Numbered from the stretch's first letter, positions 12,701 to 23,548 are shown. The stretch: DNA of 64,000 bases from Panorpa germanica (GCA_963678705.1 OY783209.1:4960001-5024000); one strand, 5' to 3'. Notes: a model not told the origin generated them from the sequence alone. Numbers and translations: made by a program.

Positions 12701-15700
12701 TTTCAAATATTTATTAAAAACTAATTAAAGGTATATTAATTAACGACTATTGTTTTTCGTTTATAGTATTGTCATGGCTGGTGTTGCAGTACTAGTAATA
12801 CCAACTGCTGAGAGTTGGTGGGTATTAGCCCTTGCTTCTGGCTGCTACGGTTTGTGTCTCGGATGCTGGTTTCTGCTAGTACCAGTTTTGTTAGCTGATA
12901 GATTTGGAACTGAAAGAATAAGTTCATCTTATGGCCTGGTTAGAATGTTTCAAAGTATAGGCGCTATATCAGTACCGCCACTAGCTGGTAAGTTAAAGAA
13001 AATAGAGAGTACAGTTAATAATACTAATCACTTCGCCAACAGCGCCATCTGTTAAACAGTAGCACAATGTCAGCAAAGCGCCTGATCTGTATTCTACTAC
13101 TAATACACATAGAACTTGTTATTCTTTAACGGTAACATAAAGTCTTATAAAACTAAGTAAAATATAAATCCAACATTTTTATGATTCTTAAGAAGTTTAT
13201 ATGTATTATAAAATTGTGATTTATTAGTTGATAAATAACATTTTGCTTAATACTATATTACTTCTTTAACTTAAGTGTAATAAATTAGATACATAAAGCA
13301 TATGTTAAATAAGGCTACTAAGGCCAATAAGTGAAGATAATAAATATTCAAACAAAACAAATAAATTAACTTAACGTCCTAAAGCAAATAGTTGTATAAT
13401 CTAATATTTCTAATGTTTTCCTTCGCTGGCATAGCCGTACTCTTTTCCATTGCTGGAGCCACCTTTCTCGCCATAATCTTTGTAGTCTTGGTAATACGCC
13501 TCATTGCCTTCCTTCTGGCTATGGCCAACCCCCTCATCTTCGTAATGGCCCTTATCGTGGCTACCTTCCTTGCCATACTCGCTGGATTCAGCTGCTGCCT
13601 TCTTGTGTCCTCCTTTCTCAAAACCACCTGCTTCAGCTTCATGAAAAGCAGAGAATTTACCATACTTATTAAATTTACCAGACTTATCAGCATCATCATA
13701 GAAAGTATGATCCTTCTTGTATTCGTCCTTGTACAATTTATTATGAAATCCTGTAGTTTTAGATCCTTTCTTGTGTCCAGATTTCTCTTTGAACGATCCC
13801 CCTTTATGACCTTTGCCTGATTCTTCGTGCTCAGCGTATTTCTGGGCGGTGTCATATTCAGAAGATTTACTTCCATCCGCTGCGCGATAGTTTCCTCCAT
13901 GTTTTTGTACACCATGGGCTCCTTTCTCTGCTACTGCAAATACTTCAACATCTTTGTATCCTTTTCCAGCTTTTTCACCTTTGCTTAAATGTTGTCCAGC
14001 CTCGTACTCGCTTCCTTCACCGCTTTCATAGCTGGAATCATCATCTCCGCTATCCTCATCACTGCCTCCTTCTCCAGATTTATCTCCGTCTCCACCACCA
14101 TCATGACCCCCGTCGTGCCCACCATCGCTTCCATTATTTCCACCGTCATCTTCTTCATCTTTAACAATTATTTTTTGAGATTTGTCACTTTCTTCATGTT
14201 CTTTGCCGCCATCTCCATGTGCTGTTGGAAATCTTCCGGTTTTGCGATCAATTTCATCTACGCTTTTATCTACGTCGTCAAAATAATCATCTTTCTCGCT
14301 GTCAGTGTCTGCATTGGCATCCTCACTTTTCTTTTCTTCTTCTTGTTCTTCTTTTTGTTCGGATGCTTGTGCTACTACTTGCTCTGGCTGGAATGCATTC
14401 ACATAATGTGCAACCTGAAACAATTGAATTTGATATTAATTTTATTTTCCAAGAGCAAATATTTTGTAAGAACCGAATAAGTGACTTTAATTGTTGTAGA
14501 GACAAAATGTGACAAGTAGGGAGGGGGGAGGGGGGTTGTTCGGAATAGCAGGAAATTTGTGTGACGTAATTCAACATACGTCCTACCCCGTGATATAAAA
14601 AACTTTGTAAATTTTAATGACTTAAAAAGACAACTGAAAATCTATTAATAAATTAATCTTTTTCCTCGAAAATGGTCTTCTCTAAAGTTTGACAAGACGT
14701 GACAAGGAGGGGGAGGAGTCATAAGTTTTGCAACATCATACCTAATCTATATTTTAACTTCCAAAAAGGAACAATAAGACTAAAGACATCAATTTTTTTC
14801 AAATGTGCGACGTCACTACAGGAGGGAAGATATCCACAATGTGGGACAAGACGTGACAATGAGAATTGAAGGGTATTGGGGGGGAGGGGGTGTAATCCAG
14901 TAATTTTTTGTGACGTAACTTATGAATGATCTCTAAACCAATGGCGTAGCTACCACCGTGGTAAGATGATACGGGGCCCCCGGGCTACGAGGGCCCCAAA
15001 CGTGTGTAAGCAAAAAAATGTTATTCACAATCTCACTTAAACTCTTATACCGTACTTAGCTTAGTTCCTAGGAGTATTAAGTGTAAGTAATAACGTATAG
15101 CCAATATATAATTATTTTAATTCAATTTGTGAATCTTTTGTGAAAAATCTTTACCCATCTTTTGAGCCCCCCCCCCCAACAAATGTTGATACGGGGCCCG
15201 TCTAAGGTACGCTACGTTTTGCCCTAAACATTATGTATAATTTAATTATTCTAAAAAATTAAAATCAATTTTCGAAAAAAGTCAACATTGTGACCGCCCT
15301 AAAACACTATAAAATACTTTCATTTTATTTGAGTGTTACCTGAACTGGTTTATTAGCATAATGTTCAACACTTGAAAAAGAAGCAGGGGCGCCACCTAAA
15401 TGTACCAAACTGCCATGTGCCCCACCATCACTTCTATAAATATATCCTGTAGCTGAAGAAGCCAGATCCTTAGATCTACTTTTAGTAATATACATTTTAC
15501 GAACTTCCTTTTGTTCCTGTGCCATGACAATGGCCATTACCGCACACCCCACGAAACACACACTTAGTAAATTCATGATAACTGAACTGAACTGTCACCT
15601 AGTGGCAACAACTGCAACTAAGATTTATTGTAAGATCTGTCTTCGTTTCCTGTTTGACACTAATTTCATTGCTGGTCATTGATCAGTATTTATACAACTG

Positions 15701-18700
15701 TCCCCAAACAATTTGTTATTAGCAATCAAATGACAAGTATTGCAATATAAGTAAGCCCCGTGTTATTAGTCTGTGAATACAGAGGCGGGTGCCTGATTTT
15801 TATTAGTGGGGTTATCGCTCTAGACGAGTCAATATCTAAACTTACTACACCGTATGAATTTAGGTTACCGCACCGCGTTTTATAAATTATTTTTTATATT
15901 TCAAAATTCAAAGATACTATACTCAATACGTCTCTCTAGGCGAATTGAATATTGAACCAGAGGGAGAGAGAGAATTCATGCGTCCATGCACACTTATTTG
16001 AGTAGGGACACACACACTGGCGAGCACGACTGGCACAACATCGCTGAAAAAATGTGCGGCATCTTAATCAAGTGATGGAGGATCTGGGATCACACTCAAT
16101 ACGTCAACCTAGTCTAGTCAAATGGTTACATTTTCTTTTAAATCTCACTCAAAATCAATTTTATCTGGTAAAACCTTTACCTTTTTTAGATCTTACTCAA
16201 AATCTATTGTGTCTAGTTATAATTAAATCGAGTTTTTGTGGCTTATATTGAAATAAAGTCTGTTGCGGACTGCTGTCTTAGTCGTTGCGAGGCCCCGGGG
16301 CAGCAGATCTTTGCGAGGCACTTGTTCTTTGTATAATTTATGTAAATTGTAAGTAAGTATTTTTGATGATAATTGACGAGAAATAAAATTTTATATTGGA
16401 AGATTTATAAAAGTTAACAAGCACAAAGACGACAAATATTAATGATGATAAACTAAGGCACATGAATGCCTTAAAATATATACGCAGTGATTCTAGTAGG
16501 ATTTCTAAAGAGAGAGGCGCGAGATTCAAATACATATATAGTAATTAATTTTTCTACTTGGGTCGTTACGCGAGAATGCGAGGCCCCGGGCGGTTGCCCT
16601 GCTTGCCACCCCCAAAGACCGCCTATGCTTAGAGGTATCGGTAGGCGACATCCGTTTAAAATAAAAATACACGGTTAAGTAAGGCTTAAGAAAATGAAAT
16701 CAGAGATATTGGGCCTCATGAATTTCGAACCTGAGCAATTTTATCTGATCGTAACCCTCCCCCTCCTCAGAAAAGTGTACAGAAACTCTTTCAAACGAGA
16801 AGAAGTATTTCAAAATCCCTGAAGCATATATTATTACGACATTTAACAACATATCGTTTACAGTATAGTTTACCCAGGTGGAAATGTAACGCCTAAATAA
16901 GCTTGTAGCACGCTAGCGAGTTGAATCTCGCACACCATGTTAGAATTTCTATGTGGGAGGTACGAAATAGACTTGAAATTAGCTTATAGCAAGCTTGAAA
17001 TGTGCCTGCTGGTGAATCTGGGCTCGGAAGTACTAGGGGCAACGAAACAGGATAATTGAGTAATCCTGACTACATGATTCGGGTGGTTAGATTAATAAAA
17101 TTCACGGTATAACCTATTAATGGTCCAGCGGTTTACACACCTGAGGTCGTGAGACTATTTTACCTGCAATTATTGCCCATGCTCCGCTGATTACAGTGAA
17201 GGACATTATTGTGATATATATTCTTTAAGATATTGACATTTTTGGTAATTTCATTGTTCGCTGCAATCGATAGATTTCACTTCGCAATTAACTTGAAATT
17301 TATTATTATTATTATCCATACCCCATGCTCTTATTTCAATATAATATGAAATTATAATTTTAAACGCAATGTATTTTAAGTTGCAAAATGATTTTTTATA
17401 TATATGTTTTATTACAGTTATTAAATTATTTGAAATATGCGCCACGGTTTGTACATTATGTTAAAACTAAATCTGAGGCGTGTGTTCAGTACAAAATTAG
17501 TACAGAACATAAGAAGATGTCTCTGTTGGCATTCCAACATTATAATGTATTGTTGTCTCTAATAGAAGTAATGCGCATGACTACAATACGACGACTGCTG
17601 TACGCTACAGCGATATGGCATTCGTGTCAGTTGTGTTTTGGGCTTCTACACTGTCAAGATCATAATTCCCAACCATCTTGTTATTATAAGAATGTTGGTT
17701 CAAAGTTATTAAAAAGTGTAAAATTATTTTATCATTAAACAATTGAATAATTATTCAATCTACAAATACTCGCATGGTTTTATTTCGTACATGCGAAGCT
17801 GGTCCTTCGAGTCTTACAAAGCCGATCCTTCGAGTTTATTAACCGCGTGTGTTTTTCATTGTATTTTTGGCGTTTTATTACATTTGCCCCTTGGCGATTG
17901 CCATTGATTGGGTAAATGGGACGCTCTATTTTGGCGGATTCACGGAGGATTTGGATATTTTACAATTACATTTCCAGAAGCCTTACAAGCGAAGCTGGAT
18001 ATTTTACAATTACATTTCAAGAAGGTTTTAAATCCTACAAAAAAAAAAAACTGGCCTTACAAGCCATTGGTACCCGCGTGTGATTTCGTGGTGTTTTGAG
18101 GTTACATCTGTATAGTAACCAGCACAAGTGCAAGCTATTTTGTTACATTTACCCTATGGCGGCCTGGCAAGTCATCAATTGCCATTGATTGGGTAATGCA
18201 ACGTTTGATTTAAGCGGATTCGCATATAATTTGGATTACTACACGTTTATATTTTAAGAAAAATTATTCATTACGGAAGAGGATACATGGATGCTGGAGG
18301 AGAGTAAAATACTTCTTTACTCATGAAGGTACAAAGTTATTATTACTATCTGCAAGTACCAATCTATTAAAAACTTCTCATGTTGCTGGATTAACCTGGA
18401 TTAGTTTGTCATCCACGTTTCATCTATCATATAAGTACGAATCTATCACCTAAGCAAGATGGAGGGATTGAAAAGGCTTAGATCGGCGCGGACGGCTGCA
18501 AAAAGTGCAATATCACGGATGGACAATTACGTCAGCGACCCAAGGGCTCTCGACTCCGCTACAGTGGAGGTGCTGCAGGTGAAAAAAGAAAAGATGATGA
18601 CTACATTCCAATCGTACGAGCTCACGCAGTACAGCATTTTAGAAATTGATGATCAAGATGAGGAAGACATTGAAGAAGTTGAAGAGAAGTATTTTAACAT

Positions 18701-21066
18701 TATTGCAAAATTAAATGCTAGCATCAATAAGTTAAAAGAAGTTAATAGGCCTGAATTAGTTCCATTGAAGCTCCCAGCGGTGGAAATTCCAACCTTCGAT
18801 GGCAAGGATATAACCAGGTTTAAGCCCTTTTATGAGCTCTTCCAAGCAGTGGTTCACAATAATGCATCATTGTCCGATGTTCAAAGACTTTTTTATTTGA
18901 GAAAGTATCTCGTTGATGAGGCTCTCTCAATAATTATAAATCTGCCGCTTGTGAACAGCTCATACAAAGAGGCTGTTGATTTATTGTTAGCTCGGTATGA
19001 AAATAAGGCGAGATTAATCTTTTATCACATTAATATACTACTTGATATTCCCAACATGCAGAAAGGTACTGCAGTCGATATAAGGGCTTTTTTATGTCAA
19101 GTAAAACAGCAATTACAAGCGTTAAAAAATCTTGATGAGCCTGTAGACAAGTGGGATATGATTTTAATCTCGGCCTTAAGTAGAAAATTAGATATCGTTA
19201 CTAACCGCACTTTCCACATGGAAAGAAATTTAGAAGAACTGCCTACTATGGCAGAATTTATTTCATTTTTAGAAAGACGTGCAATTGCAATTGAGTATAG
19301 TTTAGATTATAAAAATATGTCACATGACAATAATAATAATAAAGGAAATGTGGTTCCAAGAAAATTGTATAATCAAAATAAGTATTCACATAATAATATT
19401 GTATGTAATCTTGCTATTTGTGAATATACAAACCTTAAAAATGTTATGGAACAATCTTGGACAACTGAGAAAGTCCCAGAGGAATCAGATAAGTTTTCTG
19501 AGGATTACTTAAAGGCTGAACATAAATTTCAAAATTCAGTAGCACTTAAAAATAATTTAACTGTTGATTTGCCATTACTCAGCCTAGTAAATAAAATAGA
19601 ATTGGAGGATTCTTTCTCAGTTGCCCCGCAAAGATTTAATGTGTTGGAAAAAAGATTTAGACACAATCCTTCATTATTGGAGGTTTATAAAACATTATTA
19701 AACAGATCAACCAGTATCATGACATTAGGTTTAAAACACAATATTATTTTTATAAATATTAAGTTAAAAACAAATTTAATTTGCTACAAGTCTAGTGTAG
19801 CTCCATCAAGTAAGGTACTTACAATACCCCAGCTTGAGATTATTAGCGCAGTGTTGCTGGTGCGAATCAAACAAGCAACAAATAAAATTTTTGATTCAAA
19901 TACAATACTTCCATCAGATATTAATTGCAATGTTTACAACATTGATGTAAAACAAACATCTGTACTGTTGGAATTGTTAAAAGATAATTGTTTCAATAAC
20001 ATTGTAACTATTGAGTTGATGATTGTTGTGTACATTATGCAATTGATAATGTATGCTACATTGATAATTATGGTTTCTGTTATATTTAGGATAGTAATTA
20101 ATTTGTTTTATATTATTTTCACAAAATTATGTAGACTACCATAGAGTTAAGAAGTTTATGTTATTTTGTGTAATTTTGTTTATAATAGTTTTAAGAAGTT
20201 CACATTATTTTTTGTAAATTGGTTTATAATAATTTTATGTAACATTGTATAATTTGATATTGGTTGTGAGCTTATCTACTTCTGCTGGCTGGCAATTTAT
20301 GTTCAGTACAAAATTAGTACAGAACATAAGAAGATGTCTCTGTTGGCATTCCAACATTATAATGTATTGTTGTCTCTAATAGAAGTAATGCGCATGACTA
20401 CAATACGACGACTGCTGTACGCTACAGCGATATGGCATTCGTGTCAGTTGTGTTTTGGGCTTCTACACTGTCAAGATCATAATTCCCAACCATCTTGTTA
20501 TTATAAGAATGTTGGTTCAAAGTTATTAAAAAGTGTAAAATTATTTTATCATTAAACAATTGAATAATTATTCAATCTACAAATACTCGCATGGTTTTAT
20601 TTCGTACAGCGTGAAATGCATTGTTGACTGAATTAGCTGTCAAAGTATGAAACAGTTTACTTTCTATTGGAACTGGATTTAGTTTTAATGAATATCAAAT
20701 ATCATTTCCAGTTATTACTCATTTCGTGAAATGCCCCGCTAAAACAGGCATATTTAAAGAAGTTAAAAGATATCTTTAATCATCTGTCAGAAATGACAGA
20801 TACTGAAAGTTAGGTTAGAAAACGGCCATATTTAAATGTCAATAACATGCTTTTTATTTTTAGGTTATATGCGTGACGTCACCGGTGGATATTCATATTG
20901 TTTCTACTGCATGGGCACTTGTATGGTATTAGGAGGCCTTCCCTTATTAATAGCAACTGGTACAGGTTTCAGTGGACAAAATGGCGGCTCTTCTGATACA
21001 GACAGCGAAAAGAATGCATCAGTCGGAACAGCAACAACATCAGCAAGTGATCGAGGAGACGCTTGA
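1..21066 (+). CDS. Monocarboxylate transporter (SLC16/MCT family, MFS), 5'-partial, six exons
   Basis: Proton-linked monocarboxylate transporter of the MFS type, expected in the plasma membrane. Exons: 1-310, 5713-5856, 11506-11688, 11831-12695, 12767-12987, 20864-21066. All junctions are GT-AG and phases match, giving 641 codons plus TGA; the reading frame enters from upstream, so the start lies outside the window. Exon 1 carries the TM1 signature PPDGGYGW (residues 43-50, window numbering) followed by Lys68 in GLVKSYG. Exon 3 has the second conserved block (RALANGICVSGTAAGS). Exon 4 encodes the long, poorly conserved Ser/Thr/Asn-rich TM6-TM7 loop and then TM7-8 with DLFGR, whose Asp476 and Arg480 match the transport Asp/Arg pair of mammalian MCT1. 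Exon 6 gives TM11-12 and a short Ser/Asp-rich cytosolic tail. Family assignment is firm; substrate cannot be read from sequence. A second MCT gene follows 20 kb downstream on the same strand. Confidence 0.93.
1957..2526 (+). repeat. ~600-bp dispersed repeat (family A), copy 1, left end missing
   Basis: About 570 bp closely matching the copies at 9591, 48769 (reverse) and 57427. It shares the AGCGCTAGAAAT motif, the CTGTAGCTGTTGGTAGTC block and the terminal sequence GACATAGGACACAAGCCCA. The left terminus present in the other copies (GGG-TTGTGTCCT) is absent here. It has no coding capacity and behaves like a non-autonomous DNA element with terminal inverted repeats. Confidence 0.8.
2735..2793. 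promoter_or_regulatory. Cluster of CRE-like sites with a TATA-like motif
   Basis: Two perfect TGACGTCA palindromes (2735-2742 and 2769-2776) lie 34 bp apart. A TATATAAAG-like motif sits between them and a third TACGTCA follows at 2786. The palindrome is the CREB/ATF binding consensus. Position inside an MCT intron suggests an enhancer or internal promoter, but it could equally belong to an old repeat. Confidence 0.35.
3561..3854. repeat. MITE-like inverted repeat with TA-rich core
   Basis: Starts TAAAGCCCTATTC and ends with its exact reverse complement. The arms remain recognisably inverted for about 70 bp (GTTTTAACNTTAAA-type matches). The centre is an AT-rich loop containing the long TA microsatellite. 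The superfamily is not assignable from this copy alone. Confidence 0.6.
3701..3778. repeat. (TA)n microsatellite
   Basis: About 39 uninterrupted TA units in the loop of the surrounding inverted repeat. It could be length-variable and form cruciform DNA. Confidence 0.95.
4072..4238. repeat. Short inverted-repeat element (MITE-like)
   Basis: Left end AGTTAGGTTCTTACGGCAATAC and right end, reverse-complemented, GGCTGGGTTCTCACGGTCAAGTAC are imperfect inverted repeats about 165 bp apart. The interior has further matching halves around ACTGCAAAAA(A/T)CGT. No target duplication is clear. Confidence 0.4.
6368..9040. mobile_element. Foldback-type element: 2.7-kb hairpin of opposed 146-bp tandem arrays
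   Basis: The left arm (about 6368-7503) is a tandem array of a 145-146-bp unit: the marker ATTCATGGAC recurs at 6451, 6572, 6718, 6864, 7010, 7155 and about 7300. The right arm (7784 to about 9040) is the same unit reverse-complemented, with GTCCATGAAT or one-base variants at 7977, 8124, 8271, 8417, 8563, 8709, 8853 and 9000. The arms meet in a single-copy inverted segment (7441-7503 against 7784-7850) around a 280-bp loop. The loop itself holds two ~130-bp direct repeats with GAAATCAGCATT. This is the architecture of Drosophila foldback and Galileo elements. No transposase is present and outer ends and target duplication are not clear. Confidence 0.75.
9164..9478 (+). pseudogene. Broken coding-like stretch of unknown origin
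   Basis: One plus-strand frame reads protein-like for about 100 codons but is interrupted by about two stops, so it is a relic. The first part (9164-9322) reads through FQDYVFEILKEQQ and DIPVDDLTKLWLWFNMSQ; the later part contains EDEIDEVVALDY and INIAGIRGVSRMEYFRF. Base composition is less AT-rich than the flanks, which supports a coding past. I do not recognise the family. It may be a remnant of a transposon or other inserted element between the foldback repeat and family A copy 2. Confidence 0.35.
9591..10206 (+). repeat. ~600-bp dispersed repeat (family A), copy 2
   Basis: Nearly full-length copy, left end ACTTGTGTCCTC and right end GGACACAAGCCCA. Outside the ends the flanks are inverted relative to each other: AACAACATT on the left, AATGTTTGTT on the right. 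Confidence 0.8.
10662..11372. mobile_element. TTAA-flanked MITE (piggyBac-like), copy 1
   Basis: About 710 bp closely matching 38962-39648. Both share the GACGACACAGTTAT, GCATTGACAGCGAATCT and GTAACGCTGTCGAG blocks and end in CCTTACCCCC...CCTTAA. The left end here is eroded (ATGGGGGTAG). Both copies keep a short minus-strand open frame beginning MSYEWH, but it has no recognisable domain. Confidence 0.6.
13410..15576 (-). CDS. Nested two-exon gene: secreted acidic then Gly/Lys/His/Tyr-rich structural protein (cuticle-like)
   Basis: Exon 1 is 15576-15340 and exon 2 is 14414-13410, with a phase-0 GT-AG intron of 925 bp. They give 413 aa. Residues 1-19 form a clear signal peptide (MNLLSVCFVGCAVMAIVMA). 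Residues about 95-130 are a Glu/Lys/Asp stretch and about 165-215 are Gly/Asp-rich with GGHDGG repeats. The C-terminal half has motifs such as SEYDTAQKYAEHEE, LYKDEYKKDHTFYDDADK and KFNKYGKFSAFHEAEAGG. I recall similar KDEYKK-FYDDAD proteins in insects as uncharacterised secreted, cuticle-associated products; that link is from memory. It is probably an extracellular matrix or cuticle component. It lies wholly inside an intron of the MCT gene, antisense to it. A TATA-like box sits upstream at 15687-15694 and a TTTATT (reverse AATAAA) at 13220. Structure is firm, role tentative. Confidence 0.85.
14500..14935. repeat. Fragments of the GTGACGTAA / poly-G repeat family
   Basis: Several blocks pair a GTGACAAG...GGGGGAGGGGG run with GTGACGTAA(C/T)TTATGAATG (14507-14575, 14695-14740, 14848-14930). 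A related fragment is at 25965-26045. The GTGACGTAATTTATGAATGG end recurs like a transposon terminus. The blocks overlap the intron of the nested gene and its splice neighbourhood. Confidence 0.45.
14937..15227. repeat. MITE-like repeat with GGGGCCC-rich ends
   Basis: Left end ATGGCGTAGCTACCACCG and right end, reverse-complemented, AAAACGTAGCGTACC are imperfect inverted repeats. Both ends also carry GATACGGGGCCC. A poly-C run lies at about 15168. It sits in the intron of the nested gene. Confidence 0.4.
15687..15694 (-). promoter_or_regulatory. TATA-like box of the nested gene
   Basis: TATAAATA on the minus strand, 111 bp upstream of the ATG. It would place transcription start near 15660 and give a short 5' UTR of about 85 nt. 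A tight TATA promoter fits a highly expressed, stage-specific structural protein. Confidence 0.45.
17483..17791 (+). repeat. 5' LTR
   Basis: 309 bp, with terminal TG...CA. It is identical by eye to the copy at 20300-20608 and preceded by the target duplication GCGTG. Confidence 0.9.
18459..20144 (+). pseudogene. Gag-like ORF of the BEL/Pao element (fossil, not host)
   Basis: A single open frame of 561 codons starting MEGLKRLRSARTAAK. Roughly residues 60-280 have the character of the DUF1759 Gag region typical of BEL/Pao elements (VEIPTFDGK near residue 108, then the F-x-LFQAVVHNN and RLFYLRKYL blocks). The rest of the frame is only loosely element-like, with scraps that resemble pol. Protease, complete reverse transcriptase and integrase regions are not present. 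It is part of the LTR element and should not be annotated as a host gene. Confidence 0.8.
20300..20608 (+). repeat. 3' LTR
   Basis: 309 bp, identical by eye to the 5' LTR and followed by the target duplication GCGTG. Near its 3' end it holds an ATTAAACAATTGAATAATT stretch. Confidence 0.9.
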
Positions 21067-21161
21067 ACGAGATAGATAGATTTAATGGTGCAACAAACAT
21101 ATATTCAACCAATGGTTTATGCCAACCATCAAAATATAAGTTAAGAAAATGATGGTGTTAG

Positions 21162-21167
21162 AATAAA
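21162..21167 (+). terminator. Polyadenylation signal of MCT gene 1
   Basis: AATAAATAAA lies 96 bp after the TGA stop. It is the first consensus signal downstream and would give a short 3' UTR. Confidence 0.6.
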
Positions 21168-21538
21168 TAAACCAAAATCGTCAGTATTAATATTCTAATT
21201 GAATTTTTTGGGCTCCAATTTATGAGTTACTAAACCTATTTTGGAATACTGATGATTATTTACTGCTTGGTAAAGTAAAAAATTTTATTAGGGCCGCTTT
21301 GAAGGAAAATTGACGGCTGCATGCCATTTCTTTGATGGTTATTTCGAGATTATATCGATATAGAGCATTATCAGTATTAGATTGTCATACTGATTTGTCG
21401 AAATTGCGTTAACGACAAAAATTGGTTCAGTTTTTTGATTCCTTAAAATCGTAAAACAGAAAAATTGGAGTGTAAGCAGATATATGTATTTTTTATACTT
21501 ATATAATCTGTGTATAAATGTATATACATACATATATA

Positions 21539-21760
21539 CCCGCTAAACACAAAATATGGATGTAATTTAATTTAAAAATATCTAAATTTTGCTTAAAATC
21601 GGATTATAAAGTATCCTTTAATCATACAAAAGACTTCTTAAGAACGTATATAATTATACTAATGTGCAAAAAGGTACCAGTAAAATAGGTCGCAAAACGT
21701 TGTTTATTATGTAAAATTGTTTACGTAACATAATTTCTATTATGTTAGATCAAATTTAAA
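21539..21760. repeat. CCCGCTAAACACA MITE, partial copy
   Basis: Begins CCCGCTAAACACAAA after a TA, like the copies at 24477 and (reverse orientation) 23549. The right terminus is not recognisable. Confidence 0.4.
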
Positions 21761-21892
21761 TGTGTTTAATTGGTATATACATATATTGAAATCAAATTAA
21801 TTAACTTATATTGCTTGGCTATATATTGTATTGAATTTTTGAGGTTATATTTCAGCGTTATCTTTTTTAAATTTGTCCTGTTCAGGGCCCCT

Positions 21893-22080
21893 ATTCCTGA
21901 GTCTTGCGAACAATGATCGTGATCGAACAGATATGATTTATATGAGGGAAACATTTTACGAATCACTTTTAAAAGAGTATTTCTGAACTATAATATTAAT
22001 TAATAATAAAATTCAGGAATAGTTCAGGAATACAGTTTTAAAAGTGATTCGTAAAATGTTTCACTCATCAGGACTCAAGA
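21893..22080. repeat. Inverted-repeat (hairpin) element
   Basis: GAAACATTTTACGAATCAC at 21948 onward and its reverse complement at 22040-22062 form the core of arms about 50-80 bp long around an AT-rich loop. The left end (GATCGTGATCGAACAGAT...TATATG) recurs at 37645-37680, marking a dispersed family. Confidence 0.6.
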
Positions 22081-23548
22081 GGGTCGCGGTGGCATGCGCA
22101 GAAGGGTCTGGTCGTGAGACTGCCTGGAGCCGCCATCGGCGCAGATCTTGGTGGTAGTAAAAAATTTATCTATTGTTTTTGGAAATTGTTTTTTAAAAAC
22201 GTATTTCATAACATAATTAAACAGTGATACGTGTTCTAAATTAAGAAGATAAAAACGAATGTTTACATGACGTTTCGTGTTTTAAAGATAATGAATTAAT
22301 TGCATTAGTCTTTCTGTAACCATGGGAACATTTTAAAGTTGTGAAACGATTCAAACAAATAAATCTATATATAATGTTGTTGTTATATATAAATAAATTA
22401 ATTGTATTATTTTTAGTTAAAATGAACGCAATAATTTTTAATTTGAAACAATTATCATTAACCCAAAAAGTCCCAAGTTCGTTTATCAACAAACTTGGGA
22501 TTGAAATAGAAATGAACCAGACGATGATGATTGTGTAGGCGGAAGTGTGATAATGCATGGTATTTGTTGTAATGTATCTGGTGTGTTTAAAAATGTAACT
22601 AGTATAATGTATTTGCATCTAGATACAAAATGGTACTCGTATGTAGCCTATGTGTAGGTATTATTGTAATAGTTAATAAATTTGCAAAGTTTGGTAACGA
22701 TGTATGCCAAATTCATACTACAGCTTAAAGCTACGTAGTCATTCGTAATCAATGTTGTGAAACATTGTCTGGAGGAAAGTATCAGTTGTTGGAACATTAA
22801 TTACTGTGAATACGTAGCCTAATATTTAAAAATTTTAATTTATAATCAAAATGATTTTATTTCTAAAAAAAACTTAATTCGTAATGTTCTCATTAAATAA
22901 AATTGCTAATGTGAGCAAATAAATCAAATAATAATATAAGTAATCATACAAATAATTCTACGTATTAAAATATTGGACGTAACCATCTAAATGTCATAAT
23001 AAAAATCTATCTTTTTTAACGAAATATAAAATGGCGGTGACTTATACAGAAGCCTCGTGCGATACTGAAACGAAAAGATTCTAAGAAACTGAAAAAAAAA
23101 TTATGTATTTTAGTAATTGTACGTGGTGCTATGTATATCTGGGGTCTTCATTAACAAAGAGGCCCCAAAACCTATCTTTATTCCACCTATCCCCAGGTAT
23201 AGGTGGAATACATTATTCCAAAGCTTCTGAAGCAATAACATACTGCATACGCCTGCTCCTCATGCTATCCATATTAAAAAAAATAAATTAAGTAATTTCA
23301 CAAATTTATGGTATAGTCAAAATCACGATAGTTCAGCGGTGACTTATACTTAAAAGAGGTTATAAGAGCGGTATAAATCTATAATACGATAATGAATTTT
23401 ATCTTATTCGTTTCTATATACATTATAGAAAAATAAGTGAGTCAGTGCTTTTTAGTTATATCGGCAGTTTATACCCCACAACTTGTTTTAAGTATGAACT
23501 TGAACTATAATACATCTTCTTGTAAAGAAAAAATATTTTTGAATAATA

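Larger units (their letters stand above)
17483..20608 (+). mobile_element. LTR retrotransposon, BEL/Pao type, internally shortened fossil
   Basis: 309-bp direct repeats flank a 2.5-kb interior. Both LTRs start TGTTCAGTAC, end TTCGTACA and look identical base for base, so insertion is recent. A 5-bp target duplication GCGTG is present at 17478-17482 and 20609-20613. The interior encodes a Gag-like protein of the kind found in BEL/Pao elements. Most of pol is absent and the interior is far shorter than a full element (roughly 5-6 kb), so it is broken, with at least a few large losses. It lies 255 bp before the last exon of the MCT gene, in the same orientation. Confidence 0.88.
12988..20863 (+). 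other. MCT gene 1, last intron (host of a nested gene and an LTR element)
   Basis: A 7.9-kb intron between TM10 and TM11 coding exons. It contains the minus-strand nested gene (13410-15576), MITE-like patches at 14.5-15.2 kb and the LTR element at 17.5-20.6 kb. The stretch 15.8-17.4 kb carries fragments with GAGGCCCCGGG motifs (16290 and 16580) that look repeat-derived; I see no gene in it. Confidence 0.75.

Noticed and set aside
13392-14512. Long plus-strand open frames (142, 163 and 97 codons, hydrophobic)
   Set aside because: They are the antisense of the nested gene's second exon; Gly/Asp/Lys-rich codons read backwards give Leu/Ile/Phe-rich shadows.
16260-16680. GAGGCCCCGGG-rich islands as a CpG-type promoter
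   Set aside because: The same GC-rich phrase recurs in repeat-like contexts nearby (14960, 36680); more likely transposon fragments.
17388-17738. Open frame of 116 codons and its 73-codon twin at 20334
   Set aside because: Both run through the two LTRs of the BEL/Pao element; not genes.
17483-20608. Endogenous retrovirus or Polinton
   Set aside because: No envelope, capsid of Polinton type or polymerase B; LTR ends, 5-bp duplication and Gag type fit BEL/Pao.
22241-22618. Minus-strand frame of 125 codons
   Set aside because: Ile/Asn/Thr/Tyr-rich composition expected from AT-rich DNA; no motif, splice support or homologous feel.
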